Below, piece by piece: positions 1-12,561 of a stretch of 64,000 nucleotides of DNA. The position numbers and the translations under genes were made by a program. This DNA comes from Brevipalpus yothersi. Its lineage: Eukaryota > Arthropoda > Arachnida > Trombidiformes > Tenuipalpidae. Below the pieces are notes generated by a model that ran no database searches, was not told the origin of the DNA, and worked only from the letters and a program-made list of their open reading frames with translations. Within the stretch, counting starts at the first letter, position 1. The number at the start of each line of letters is the position of its first letter. The stretch covers positions 28,058 to 92,057 of the forward strand of contig QZCP01000114.1 in the NCBI GenBank assembly GCA_003956705.1. The letters are read 5' to 3'.

Positions 1-66
<66 letters not shown>
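1..66. repeat. (GA)n microsatellite
   Basis: An uninterrupted GA dinucleotide array runs from the window edge, so its full length is unknown. It is the first of about 24 such arrays in the window. Confidence 0.98.
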
Positions 67-70
<4 letters not shown>

Positions 71-1115
71 TAAGCGATCGAGGGTCCCTAAGAATCGATT
101 TTATGTGAATCGGTGATTCAGTTCAATCCAGTCTACTGATCAAATGATGGTGTGTCGAATTGTATCATGATCTCTTGGGAAAAGAGTGATGGTGGGGAGA
201 GTTTTGAGGACATCATCAGATATCTAATCTTAACATGATGAGGAGATTGAAAATATTTTCAGAAAATGAATGAAAAGTGAGGAGAAAATTGGAAAAAGAT
301 TATCTCTGAAATTGTATTCTAGAAAATTGTGACAAAAATGATTAAAAATTGAGCCCCCTATCATTTGAATCTGATGCAAGAACAATCCTAATAAAAATTT
401 TCAGATATTGAATCAGACGAAAAAATTTGAAATTAGATAATAGATCTTTCGAAAAGTGATGCATCATTTATCATGATTGATGAAATCCCATGATATCGGT
501 AGAGAGATGCATCGTTAAGGTAAAATTTGTAATCCTGGATACACACAATTGTTTTCGAAATTATCGAAATCGTTCAATGAATTTACACTTCTGATCAGAA
601 AAATTGAAACAGTTCTGCTGGCCAATCAGGAGTAAATGTTTCAATCTTTCTGATCACAAGAGTACTATTCAGTAATCTCAAAGTAGTCATCAGAATTATC
701 ACCAGAATATTCATCAGAATTATCACCAGAATTTTCTGATACTATTTAACAGGTGAGAATGAAGCGCAGGAGTTGCTTGTTTACCGCATTCTTTTTATCA
801 TGCCGCCAACTCATCTTCTTGAAGACTTCTTCTCTAACTTTGATGTTTGTGTTTATACACTTTCGCACTCGGACAACTTGTTGATCAGTTATATCAATTT
901 AATTTGATTAAAATATAAACAATACATCATCATCATTATCATCATGTATGTGTGTTGATGGTTATCAAAGATAAGATCCAAATGAATGGAAATTTTATAT
1001 TTCATTTGTATTACATATGAATCTTAAGTAATAATCTCTACACACTAGTTTCTCTACTAATTGGTTAATTAATTTATTTTGTTGATTACATTAATTCTCC
1101 ATACTTGTTGTTAAA
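67..1115. other. Intergenic / 5' region of the SFT2D3-like gene
   Basis: No coding region could be supported here. The stretch is AT-rich. It holds one perfect-but-for-one-base tandem duplication of a 24-base unit at 689-736. The last part must contain the promoter and 5' UTR of the gene that starts at 1116, but I see no decisive core promoter element. Confidence 0.5.
689..736. repeat. 24-bp tandem repeat, two copies
   Basis: Two adjacent 24-base units (689-712 and 713-736) differ at one position near the end. Each unit itself contains two similar halves built on a CAGAAT core, so this looks like nested slippage. No function is evident. Confidence 0.8.
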
Positions 1116-1781
1116 ATGGTAAGTTCATATTGCTCGTTTTGATTGCACAGTTTGTGATTGATTTGATCTGATTTGATTTGTTTATCACTATTATTGAAGG
1201 GTCGAATGGATTCATTGATTGGCTTTGCCATGTGTATTTTTATGGGCTTCATATGTTTTATACTGGTAAGTGTTTATTCACATGTGTACTAAAAAAATGA
1301 TAAGGTGTTGAAATGTGTTGATTTTTTATTCTTTCTTTCTTTTTCTCTTGTTTAGGCTGGTTTTTATCTACCTCTAATTGTATTTAAAGCTAGAAAGTTT
1401 TGCCTTCTATTCACTTTGGGTAGTTTATTTTGGCTTGGAAGTTTTTCCTTCATTTATGGGCCCAAAGAGCATTTGAAAAATTTGTTCTCCAAAGAGCGAG
1501 CTATTTTCACAACCACTTATCTTGCATCTCTCATCGCAACTCTTTATACATCTCTTGTGGTGAGTAAAGATAAGCCGTTGAACACCAACAAAAAAGGTAG
1601 CTAATTGATGTGTATATATATGCTGCAGCTCAAGGTTACAATATTGACTATAATAATGGCAGCAATCCAGTTGGTAGCGTTAACATGGTATCTATTTAGC
1701 TACTTTCCTGGTGGAACAACAAGTCTATGGTTCTTCTCACAAGGTTTCACTAGAATGGCTAGCCAAACCTTACCTGTATGA
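1116..1781 (+). CDS. SFT2D3: SFT2 domain protein 3-like vesicle transport protein
   Basis: Four coding exons: 1116-1118 (ATG only), 1200-1265, 1356-1559 and 1629-1781, joined at GT-AG sites and all in phase 0, giving 141 residues. SFT2/Got1-type proteins are small tetra-spanning Golgi membrane proteins that act in retrograde fusion of endosome-derived vesicles. Four hydrophobic segments are visible. Family hallmarks are ARKF and FTLGSLFWL in the second segment, FSKERA before the third, and WYLFSYFPGG in the fourth. The C-terminus ends in LPV, as I recall for SFT2D3 rather than SFT2D1/2. The cytoplasmic N-terminus is very short compared with vertebrate SFT2D3. An in-frame TAA at 1092-1094 blocks upstream extension, so the start is either 1116 or the Met at 1206. 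AATAAA at 2295-2300 is a possible poly(A) signal, close to the convergent USP39 3' end. Confidence 0.85.
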
Positions 1782-2336
1782 TCTGATTGTCTGGATGATT
1801 GATTCAGACGTGTATTTATTCACCCTTGAAATCATGCGATGTACAAATTTTCACACCATTTACCAGTGAATAACAATCTTGTATTTATTTGGAAAGATTG
1901 AATTCAAATCTTTGGTCTATCAACAAATCCTCCCGATGCATCAAACATGTATCACATCAAACACTGATGAGACACGTTCTTGACTGTGAAACCTTTTTTG
2001 TCTTTCAAATATTATTGAGAAAATGATTATTCATTGCAGCTAAGTTCTCACGAGACCAAGCTTCTGGTTAAAGACTAAGAGATACGCACTGCATCACTTA
2101 TTTGAGCAAAGAGTAAGCGATCAATTACGAAAACAAGAATGTTGAAGAAATGATGACTCGGAAAATTAAAGCTACTACAATTTAAATTGTGTTCAATCTA
2201 TCTCACTCTGCTGTTTTAATCCAAAGCCTATGTATGGTGAGACGCGGAACGAGATCAAAATGATCGTATCAACAAGCGCTCATAAAAATGAAGTAATAAA
2301 TACTCAATATAAAATACAAGGTCTCTGAATAATACT

Positions 2337-3850
2337 TTATTCATCTCCGTGAGGTCTCTTATTGTGTCTTTGTCTCTCCCAAATTTGAATGTATGACTCA
2401 GAGAGGGTAATCATTTGAGGAAGTATCTCGGTCACATGAAGATCTTGCATTTCAAACCATTTATCTGAGCCACGATGAAGAATATGAACTCGATAAGATC
2501 CTTTGCCAGGTTCTGGATCTCCATCATGAACAATATTTGCGATCAGATCGTAGACATACTTATCACCCTCAGATCGAGCTGTCGGTGACACGTATTCTGT
2601 TAAATCAATGTTTTTGATGGGAAAGTTGACAATAGTTGGATTTTTTCGATAAATTTTTCTTCCATTGAAAAAAGTGTTGTTAAAGCGATCCATACAGAGT
2701 ATCAAATATCTGGGCAATTCCTTCAATTCGAATCTTTTCATGAACAATTCTTTCGAAGTTTTGTACTCCTTCTCATTGGTACCACTAAATTTGTTGAACA
2801 ATATATACAAGGGAACTTGTGGGATAATGTTCTCTTTCATCTCGTCTTTGAAGAGAGGTGGAGGAGGTAGATCAAGTGTGAGATACCAAAATTTTATCTC
2901 ATTACTCTTTTCCTTGTATTCTTCTTGTAGCATGAGTTGAAGCCTTTCGTCCAAACTTTTTTCCAAAGGAATAATTTTTCTCGAATGAACTATCATGGTA
3001 CCACGAAAAGTTTGCGATATGATGGATGATGCTTTTTCCTTATTTTTGGTGAGTGTCAAGTGTAAAGATCTCAGGAAACTTGGCAAAAATTCGATAGGAT
3101 CTCCTTGTTCCGTGATTTGAAATTTGTTATTAGAATTGAGAACAACCGCTTGCAACATTTCGTGTGGAGAAACGTGAGCTTTAAAATTTCTAGTATTCCA
3201 TAACTTTCTGATAAGTTCACCAAATCTATTCATCAACATGGAGCCAGTATCTGATGCCGGTCGATTCTTGATGGTCGACAAGTAGTGTTCTTCTTGTAGA
3301 AAATAATTTCTAATCGGCGGCACATGAGATAGAGCTTGCAATATGACATTACAATAATCATTGTGCTTAATGTTATTGAGTCCAACTATTCCGGCCAAAT
3401 AAATGGTACCATCGAAAGCGCGACAATGCTTGGCACTTGTATCAAGATCCATAATATCTTGATTGGTGAATGTGGGCCGTAAAACATGTGTTATATCATC
3501 TAAAGTGAGGGGACACGAAAAAAGACACACATTAATAAACTATACAGTAAAAACAGGCAACATCATCACAACTCACCTAATGATGAATCTTTGATCTCAT
3601 AATTTTCCGGTAAACAATAAAATTTGAGAGTCTCCAAATTTAAAAATATATGATGATCGGTTGCCAAACAGTGTAGAAAAGCATGTGTCCCAATACCTCG
3701 ACCCTGAAAATATTTACCACACACCAGGCATGCATACACATTGTCCTTGAGAAGTGATACAGAACACAATTTTTCGAAATCAAAATCCAACACTTGCCGG
3801 TTGATAGTGTCAAGGTATGGACAGCTTGGCTTCGCCTCTGACATGGACAT
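2337..3850 (-). CDS. USP39: USP39 / Sad1-like U4/U6.U5 tri-snRNP protein
   Basis: Two exons, 3850-3577 and 3499-2337, with a 77-base intron; 478 residues. USP39 (yeast Sad1) is a catalytically dead ubiquitin-protease fold that keeps the tri-snRNP assembled for pre-mRNA splicing in the nucleus. Residues 10-85 form the zf-UBP domain, with CPYLDT, CLVCGKYFQGRG and following His residues. The USP domain follows from about residue 120. The Cys-box reads GLNNIKHNDYC, with Asp139 where active enzymes have Cys, as in known USP39. The C-terminal block YDLIANIVHDG...YRVHILHRG is also family-typical. There is no long RS-rich N-terminus as in vertebrates, so length resembles the yeast protein. On the minus strand an AATAAA hexamer overlaps the stop codon. 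Confidence 0.96.
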
Positions 3851-4785
3851 GATGGTGATGACAACTCTTCACACCCAAGCACCTAGACTCACAATCTCAA
3901 AGACAAACTAATCACTCATCAAAGGATGGAAATCATCAAAATCATCACAATTGTTCCATGTAATTATCTGAATCATTTGGACAGTTTCAGAAAAGAGATG
4001 AATTTTGTCACATGTTGGCTGTATGTAAATAATACTAATTCCAGATGGCGTATACTGAATCAATTCAATGTGCGCATCAGAATTCCCGCTTAAAATTATC
4101 GTCTATCACAGAACTTTCGAATTTTGTACAGCACTCTCGTGTACTCGTGTTGATACAATTTGAACTTTTGTGTGGGCTAATTTTTCCATATTTTCCCGAA
4201 TACTCTTGTATTCATGATGAGAAAGGGAGTATGCTTATGATGTGAAATTGAGATGAGATTTTCGGAAAATGCTTGCCAGATGTATGTACATAGTTGTATA
4301 TAGTTTGATTTCCAGCCCAAGTATGGCGCAAAAGTTGTGTATCACTGGCTGATCTAGAACCGACCATTATCAAGTGTGAGAGTTGAGAATCTTGAAAGTT
4401 GGTACATCAAAATCAAAATGATACTCTTTATTATCAGCATTCCAGCTCTCCCCCCTTTCTCTCTCTCTCTCTCTCCCTCCTGAATACGATCGGTACCAAA
4501 AAAAGGCGGGAGTTATATGATACTAATAATGGACCTGAAACTTGGTGACCACATCAGATGTTAACCAGAGTTCGTCGAGGCATATTCATCTCAAATTGAT
4601 GGGTTTCAAGTTTTAATTGTGTGCATACCAAATCGGCTGATTATTGATTCAATGAATTTTCATCGCTAATCTAATAGTTATGGATTGATAAATGCGTTCG
4701 CTTCACTGTACATCTGAGCACACAATTTTTATTCGAATTCAATGAACTTATTCATCGATTGTGTAAAGTTTTATCACCTTAAAAA

Positions 4786-5591
4786 ATGTTTCCCAAGCAA
4801 TTCATCCAATATCCTCATCTACTAAGTGCAAAATCTCTTCGTACCATAACATTGTGTCTTGTGTTACTGTGTGTGACATCGTATTCTGTGAATGCTAAAG
4901 TATCAAAGAAAGGAAATAAGAAAATTTTTCGAAAAAATTCGCCTATATACTATGTATCAAATATCAAGCCAATACAATCGATCTTCTCGAATGCATTTGA
5001 CACTTATAATGCAATCAATACAGCATACAATGCCTACAATTCAATTGCTTCAACGTTGAATTATGATTTCAAGAAAGAAATCAATAGTGTCAACAAACCA
5101 GCCCCTGCTAACTCTTTTGATTCGAAGAAAAATAGTCAGATTTACAATATTCCTCTTCGTTTCATGTCCAATGCAAAGCCAATTGATATCATTACCGGTA
5201 AGAAGTTTTAATTGATATTCAGAGTGAATAGTGATTAGAAACTTAATTCTCTAACTTTTTAAATGTAGCTGTGATCGAAGTTTATGAGATTCCAAGCATA
5301 ACAGTTACCAATCTAATCATTTAATTATAGCTAGAAATTAAATTAAATTAAATTAACCTCTTGATACTAAGCTTGGAATTGTCAGACATACTCAAAACTA
5401 GCGACACAATATTCTTATTCTGATTTTTCGACTATCTTCGAATTGATTTCATAGGTCTTGGTGATGGGCTGAGAAAGAAAAACAAACGGAAACGGAAACC
5501 ATCCAAAGTAACGTATATAAATACTAAATATTTGTCAAACGCTAAACCCTACAAATTGTCAACATTGAATGGATCAAAGTGGAAAATATAA
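4786..5591 (+). CDS. Unrecognised secreted protein with three SN(I/A)KP repeats
   Basis: Two exons, 4786-5197 and 5455-5591, split in phase 1 by a GTAAGA...ATAG intron; 182 residues. Reading through the donor would stop after four residues (about 141 aa). The spliced form restores an open frame that carries a further copy of the internal repeat, which supports the intron. A hydrophobic segment at about residues 19-37 followed by SVNA|KVSKK looks like a cleavable signal peptide, so the product should be secreted. The mature part is rich in Lys, Asn, Ser and Tyr and lacks cysteine. Three repeats read YYVSNIKPI, RFMSNAKPI and KYLSNAKPY. AATAAA at 5625-5630 ends the transcript plausibly. I recognise no family. 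A cuticle, silk, salivary or matrix role would be a guess. Confidence 0.65.
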
Positions 5592-6031
5592 ACAGAAATT
5601 CTGTGATTCGCGATTATTTTTCGAAATAAAGTGATTTTTGGCTCAAAATAAGTGATATTTCTTCTCGGAACTTTACACACGTCTATCATGAACAATATGA
5701 AAGAAAAAAGAGATTCAATGAAACGAAATCTGATTGTGCCATTCATTCATCATTGAGACAAGATTATGTGTGATTCAATTTTTACCATGTTTTTGCATGT
5801 GTCATATTATTTGTCATAATTTACATATATATTATATATCATGTGTTTTTGTATTCATATAAAATTCAAATTCAAATTTTAACTTAATTAATTGTGTCTG
5901 TGTTTCGAAATCTTTTTTCCCCTTCATATATCACATCTCTTTTCTCTCTCCTGCATCGATCTGATTGTGATATGTCAAAAATATTATCATCATTATCTTC
6001 TTGATACAGTGGACACAAAATAGACACACAT
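5592..6031. other. Convergent intergenic spacer
   Basis: This spacer separates the 3' ends of the secreted-protein gene (+) and the kinase gene (-). It contains the poly(A) hexamer at 5625-5630 for the former. Nothing else stands out. Confidence 0.6.
5625..5630 (+). terminator. Poly(A) signal of the secreted-protein gene
   Basis: AATAAA lies 34 bases after the TAA stop at 5589-5591, a normal distance for a short arthropod 3' UTR. Confidence 0.5.
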
Positions 6032-6408
6032 TTAATCATCCTCATAGGGCAATGGAACGGGTGACAAAAATCTACTCCGCTCTGATACATGTGTGTCATC
6101 TTTAGATTTAATTACCACAGGTGATTCTTGTACCCTTGATTGGGTTACAGAGAGAGTGGTTGATGATGGACTGGTATAGGTTGTAGGCATCAAGTGGCTG
6201 CAGGAATGACTTCGAGATACACTAGCTTTGGGTATCATCAAACTTTCTCTCTGGAAAAAATAAGGAAATTAAAACATAAAACATGATGATAATACGATTG
6301 ATATGAATATCTTAATCGAAAATTCAATTTCAATGAGAAGTAGACTCTCCTTATCTCACTTGAATCACTCGATTATCAATTGAGCACAAATGATAAGATG
6401 GAATTCAG

Positions 6409-6459
<51 letters not shown>

Positions 6460-6634
6460 AACTCAAGGAAAACCGGAAGATGGAAAGAATCATACAAACA
6501 AAATTTTTCTTCCTTGAAAATGATCAACCAGGTAAGCAATAGTAGATCATCTTCATGCTCTCTCCTTCAAATAGATTATTATAGTGATTCACTGTTACCA
6601 TAAACTTGAATGTTTCTTCTTTTTTCCAGGTCTT

Positions 6635-6687
<53 letters not shown>

Positions 6688-7043
6688 TTCTGTATCTCTT
6701 TCTATCTTCCCTTAAACCTTCTTCCTCTAGTCTTATGAGAATTTTGAACGAGAATCGGTAGACTGAACGAACCTTTCTTTCGCTGCGTGAGAGTGTATAT
6801 ATTTGCATTTTCATCATCATGCAAATTGAATCCGATCAATCTAAGTGAGTTACTATTTTGTGTTACGATGAGAAGAAGAAGATATAGTGGTGAAGAAAAG
6901 AGAAAAAAAAATTCCTGAAATTCATCGGTATCATCTCCTCATAGGAGTAGTGATGTGTGAGAATAATCCAAGAGAAAAAGATAAGCTTTCTCTTTTATCT
7001 TTTTCCATCCAATTCTGTTTCTTCTTCTTTTTCATTGAAGATA

Positions 7044-7122
<79 letters not shown>

Positions 7123-8476
7123 CGATAAAAATTGATTGTACTCACTCTATCATGAAGTGGACTTGATAGTTTTTGTGAAACAGTGATTCCCGTTGTGGCT
7201 CTGGGACTTCGCTGTAGAAGCCATCGATCTTTATAATATTTACGCACTTCCGTAACCGGATAACGTTTAGATGGTTTTATTTCCATCATTCGCTTGAAAC
7301 ACCTCAATAAGCGGGGACTAAAGCGTCGAAATTCTCTCGGTGTTCGAGTGGTTTTACGCTTTTGCCATTCGGAAAATTCATTAAATCGTGGATCAGTTAT
7401 GTCTGCTTTTTCCCAAGGAAATTTGGTGGTCAAGCATACGTATATAAGCATCGCTAATTGCCATACATCGGAGCCCAATTCGACATTATAACCTGTTATA
7501 CAAAGTTCAAGTGAAAAAGAAAGAGAAAGAGAGAAACAGGGAGAAAAAATGAGCTCTTACAGGGTTGTATTGAAATTGTTGATATGAAAATATTCAAATT
7601 ATATTCACTGATTGACTGATATTAGTGAGGAATATTAGTGAAGAGAGAGAGAAAAAAAGGGACTGGTCAAAAAAAACTTGGTCAGCAAATTATGAAGTTA
7701 TACCAATGGCCAATCATCAGATATCATTATGCAAACTTGTGTATGCATAAATAGAAAGTTTAGAGGGTTTCCGATTTCCGATTTCCTGATCAAAGATGTA
7801 TCAGATATCCTTTTCATTAGCCACGTGTATCTGATCAAAATCAAAATTCTCGACTATAAATATGCTAATAAAATTTCAAATGATATATATTTTTAAATTT
7901 CAATGCGCACACATGCATACAAGAGGATTTGAGGTGTGTGGGAATGTTTTTAGTGGTGAGAAATTGGTGTATCTAACGAAATCTAATAAAAGTGTTCCCT
8001 ATCTATCTATTTACCGGTGGTCAATTCACATGATAGAATGATAGAATGATAGGATGCTCAGATTGTGAAGGGTGACGACGATATGAATGTAAAGTGATTA
8101 ATGATGTAGCCGAGCCACATTTTAAAAGTAACCCGTAAAAATCTTTTCATGCACAAAAAAGAATCAAAACGTATTGAACAAGAAAAAATATATTCGGATG
8201 TACATCCTCTAATTATCACTCTCAAAATAATATGTAGATATATATACATGCCATTTAAATGGTCTATAATCGTGTAACTGTGCTACTCAGAATCCATCCC
8301 GAGAGCAATTAATGTATTCATCTTTCGCTTCTCTCTGCACCCATATTCATGAATTGTAACAATCAAGAGGTCAATTGAAATATGCATAAAAGCCATTGAT
8401 ATGTATAGTGATGTTGTAGGTGCATTGATGAAGACAAACATGACAAATTGACCTCAGGCAAATCATTTCTTCCAGG

Positions 8477-8514
<38 letters not shown>

Positions 8515-9885
8515 ATCTTCATCCTCATCATTTCTTTAGCTCACTTGGCCGTAAGGCCATCAGGCCACTTCATCCCTGCCGATAAGTTTAAATTGCGACA
8601 AAGATTATGTTCATAAACGCTTAAAAATTGGTATCCAAAAAACTATCCACTCTTCATTCCAAAGGCCCTTGAGTCATGTACAGCTTGAGTAATACATGAG
8701 ATAAACCATGGTAGAAGAAAGGAATATAAACGGAATTCCGATTGATTTTACACATACACAGTGAATATCGTTCTGATCAGTATTGCATTAGGCAATATGT
8801 GTGTATAGAGAGAAAAATTTTTGTCCGGGCTAAGTGTTAAGTATTAGGGAAGAAAGATGACTTGAAAATTCAGAGCAATAAGAGTAAGCCAATGATGATG
8901 CAACCACAGGGCATATTAGTAAATCATCAATTCCAATTTCGTTCTGATGGCCAGAACAAGAGCCACCTCTAATTTGATAATGAGACGAGTTTATCATTCA
9001 TCACACCAGTTCACTCTGGTTTGAGGATGATTCTGATATATATTAACTCTTTTATACCAGGTTTCGGAATCAGATTGCCATACTATTTTCTTTCTCTCTT
9101 TTCCAAGAAAAATAATCCACTCTCAAGTGAAAAATGTGAGAATAGCGACACAACAAAAACATAATCGGAACAAAAAGCGCCTCAAGAAATTGAATTTAAT
9201 CGCTTATTTAATTAAATATGAGAAGGACACAGAATTATCAGATTTATATCCTATTGAATCAATTGATTCACCACCGAACATGCTAACAAAAATCAAGAAG
9301 AAAACAGAATATTCTCTCTCTTTCTCTATCATGGACATTTTCCGAGTCATGTCAAGTTTTACTAATGGTCATGAGTTTGATCTTTTTTTTCGGTTGGTAA
9401 GCTAACCAATATTAATAATAATCGGATTTATTTCAATTGATATGTGTGTGTGTGAAAGAATTTTGCTTTTTAACTTGCTTTTTTCTTGCTCTATCTCCGG
9501 GTGTTAAACAGATACTAGATTCATTAACTACATTCGTCTAATGATTTTGTCATCATGAGTAAGTTCAGGATATAAATGAACTTTCTATCGAATCAATGAA
9601 AGATTATAGAGAAAGGATCACACTCACACATACACACATGCATGATCTTCATCAAGAGTACGATTAAAATAAAAATCATTGATCATGTCACTTGCTAGCT
9701 TCACACACACACACGAGTACCCAAGTATCCAAATTTTTCAACTACCACAACTTGTTCACTGAGCTCTTGTACTATTTTCTTACTTTTCTGTGTATATGTA
9801 AGTGTACACAGTGTAGTGTAAGTGTATGTGTGCCTGTATATCCATGATAGGGTCCGGAATCAAATCAAAATCATCAAGGTATACA

Positions 9886-9929
<44 letters not shown>

Positions 9930-10401
9930 CACTGGGGCATACATAAATGCATATAACTCATTGGGAGTTCCGAATCAATTGGTAAAATGCTCACACTGTT
10001 GGCTCCAATGGTTACAATTTTTTTTTATTTGATAATCATAATCAGAACAGCCAATATAATCTTGATTCTCATTAGCCAATGTTATCGATTAGAGAGAGTG
10101 AGTCACACATATCGATACTTGAAGGCATGGCTTGGTCATGATGATGAAAGCAACGGTATAATTTTATGAATCTCTCTCTCTCTCTCTCTCTTCCTTACCT
10201 CTTACGATTCATTTTCTCACCCTTGATTATCATTTTTCAATCGTTTCATGGGACGGAAAATGGCCACAAGAGGATATGGAAGAAGAGAGAGAGAATGAAA
10301 TATCCCTGAAAGGGTTCCTTCACTCCAATCATGTCCGGTAGAGATGATTTTGGCCTGACACTAGCTCTAATGATGAGTCCAGTGTTTATAAGAGAATTTT
10401 A

Positions 10402-10444
<43 letters not shown>

Positions 10445-12189
10445 TTAAGGTTTTAAAATATTTGAGAGCTTCTCTCATCCGCATCACCGGATTTTCCGTT
10501 TTCTCAACCCTTTTTTCTTTACCTTCCTACACACACATATTAGCACGATAGCGATGGCAAATCAAACGTCATGGAGGCCTCTCTCTCTCACGTTAAAAGA
10601 TAGGAAAGAATCATCATTGAATGGTGATAATTATTATGAGATATATACTTTTTGACACACGAAAAATTTCGATTAATTTGACACCAAAAGTTTGGTGGGT
10701 GATAATTATCATCCACATGCAATCTCATCATACTAATCATACTCACCTTCAAGGTGTACAGTTTCCCATATCTCTGGTGGACATGTTGGCAGAGAGCGGG
10801 TACGCTTTTTGACCAAAGTTTCGGCTCTCCGTGTGAGACCAAAATCGGTTAGCTTAACTTTGGTAAAATCAACCGAAAATATAAGAATGTTTTCCGCTCG
10901 AACATCTCGATGAACCAATTGTTTATCATGAAGAAATTCCAATGCTGAGCTCACTTGTTCGGTAACTATTTTTACATTATGCTCTTCTAAGCCAACTCCA
11001 TGAGTTCTCTCGATGGCCTGATCAGTACAAGAGAGAAAAATAATTACAATCACATAACCGGGCATAAATATGGGTAATATTGGGAGAAAAATATTTTCGG
11101 AAAAATTTTTGGGCCCCATGAATGGCTTGACCTTTCACCCTCGTAGAGGTGTAGAAGATTTTGACAGCTGGATTTGAGAGGGAAATTTTTGTTTCCAAAA
11201 ACATTCAGATTAAAGGGCAAAAGATGAGATTTCAATGATTTAATAATAATGTTGTTGTTGTGGCTGTTGCCACTGCTGCTAATAATCATGATTCATTTGA
11301 ATATCAATATCATTTGATGATAGAAGTGGTGACCAAAGTGGCTTCGGTCATTTGGCATGCTTTTTCCGAAAGAGGCGGCTCTGATTATGTCTATCATCAT
11401 GATGATGATCATCTGATCATCATGATAGGGTTCTGATGCCACATTATCGGGTTAAGGAATGTCAGAAATCGGGAGTCATCATGAAAAGGGAGAGAAAGAG
11501 AGAGAAAGAGAGAGAGAGAGAGAGCAATAATTTGAAGTGAAAATCTGATCCGTTTTTCAATAACGAAGAGAAATATTATATCCCATGAAAACATGAAAAT
11601 TGAATGATGATCAAGTTATGAAAAATTGAGCTTCTCACGAAACTCTCATGCTCAATTATACATTTACATGTGTATAAGCTGTATACACGAATTTCCGGCA
11701 TTCCGAAGATGATTTGGTCGTTTTTTTCAATTTTCTTCGATCTTGTCCGATCAACACACACAAACCGCATGTATACATATCTGGTGATCTGTTTAGCAGA
11801 AAATTCAAACAATTCCCATAAGTTTAGATGGTCTGAAACCGTCTTCACTGAATCATCTAATAGAACTCATAAGACATCTTTCTCTCTCTCTTGACTGACT
11901 GACTGACTTGTGGCTCAAGATAAGCATAAATTCATCACGTTCAGTGAGGCTCATGATTTTGATGCTCAACATCTTCATGCTTCCATGAAATATATACACA
12001 CTTATCCGAAAGTCTATGAATCAGGCATCAAAGCGTTCAGTAGGGGTAGATGAATCGAAATCATCATCCTACATTCATGAGGCACAGGATAAACAAAATA
12101 GAGAGAGGGAGATGAAAGTTTCCATTTCAATTAATAGATGATCTGTCTAGACTTTTCATTAAGAATTGGTGGAATATACAAGCTAACCA

Positions 12190-12238
<49 letters not shown>

Positions 12239-12498
12239 AATTCAAGATTCAAGAAGTGAAAGTAGTTTCTGATTGCTGAAATGTATCTTTTTCTTTCTCT
12301 GATTGATTATCTGTGACATTTAATCCCACATTTCCTTCCGAAATCTGAGTCCAATGACTTTAATTAGGTGAGTTAAGCTTCATACACTCCAAGACTTTTG
12401 TGAATAATTTTCTGTTCCTCTCTTATCTATCTGTCCAAAAGATTTGATCTCTGAATCTTTTGCGACCGAATTAGGAGACTTGAAATAGACGTTGAAAA

Positions 12499-12561
<63 letters not shown>

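Noticed and set aside
9127..10169. Possible nested plus-strand gene in kinase intron 3
   Set aside because: Short frames with donor-like ends exist, but no acceptor/donor chain with consistent phase and no similarity to a known family.
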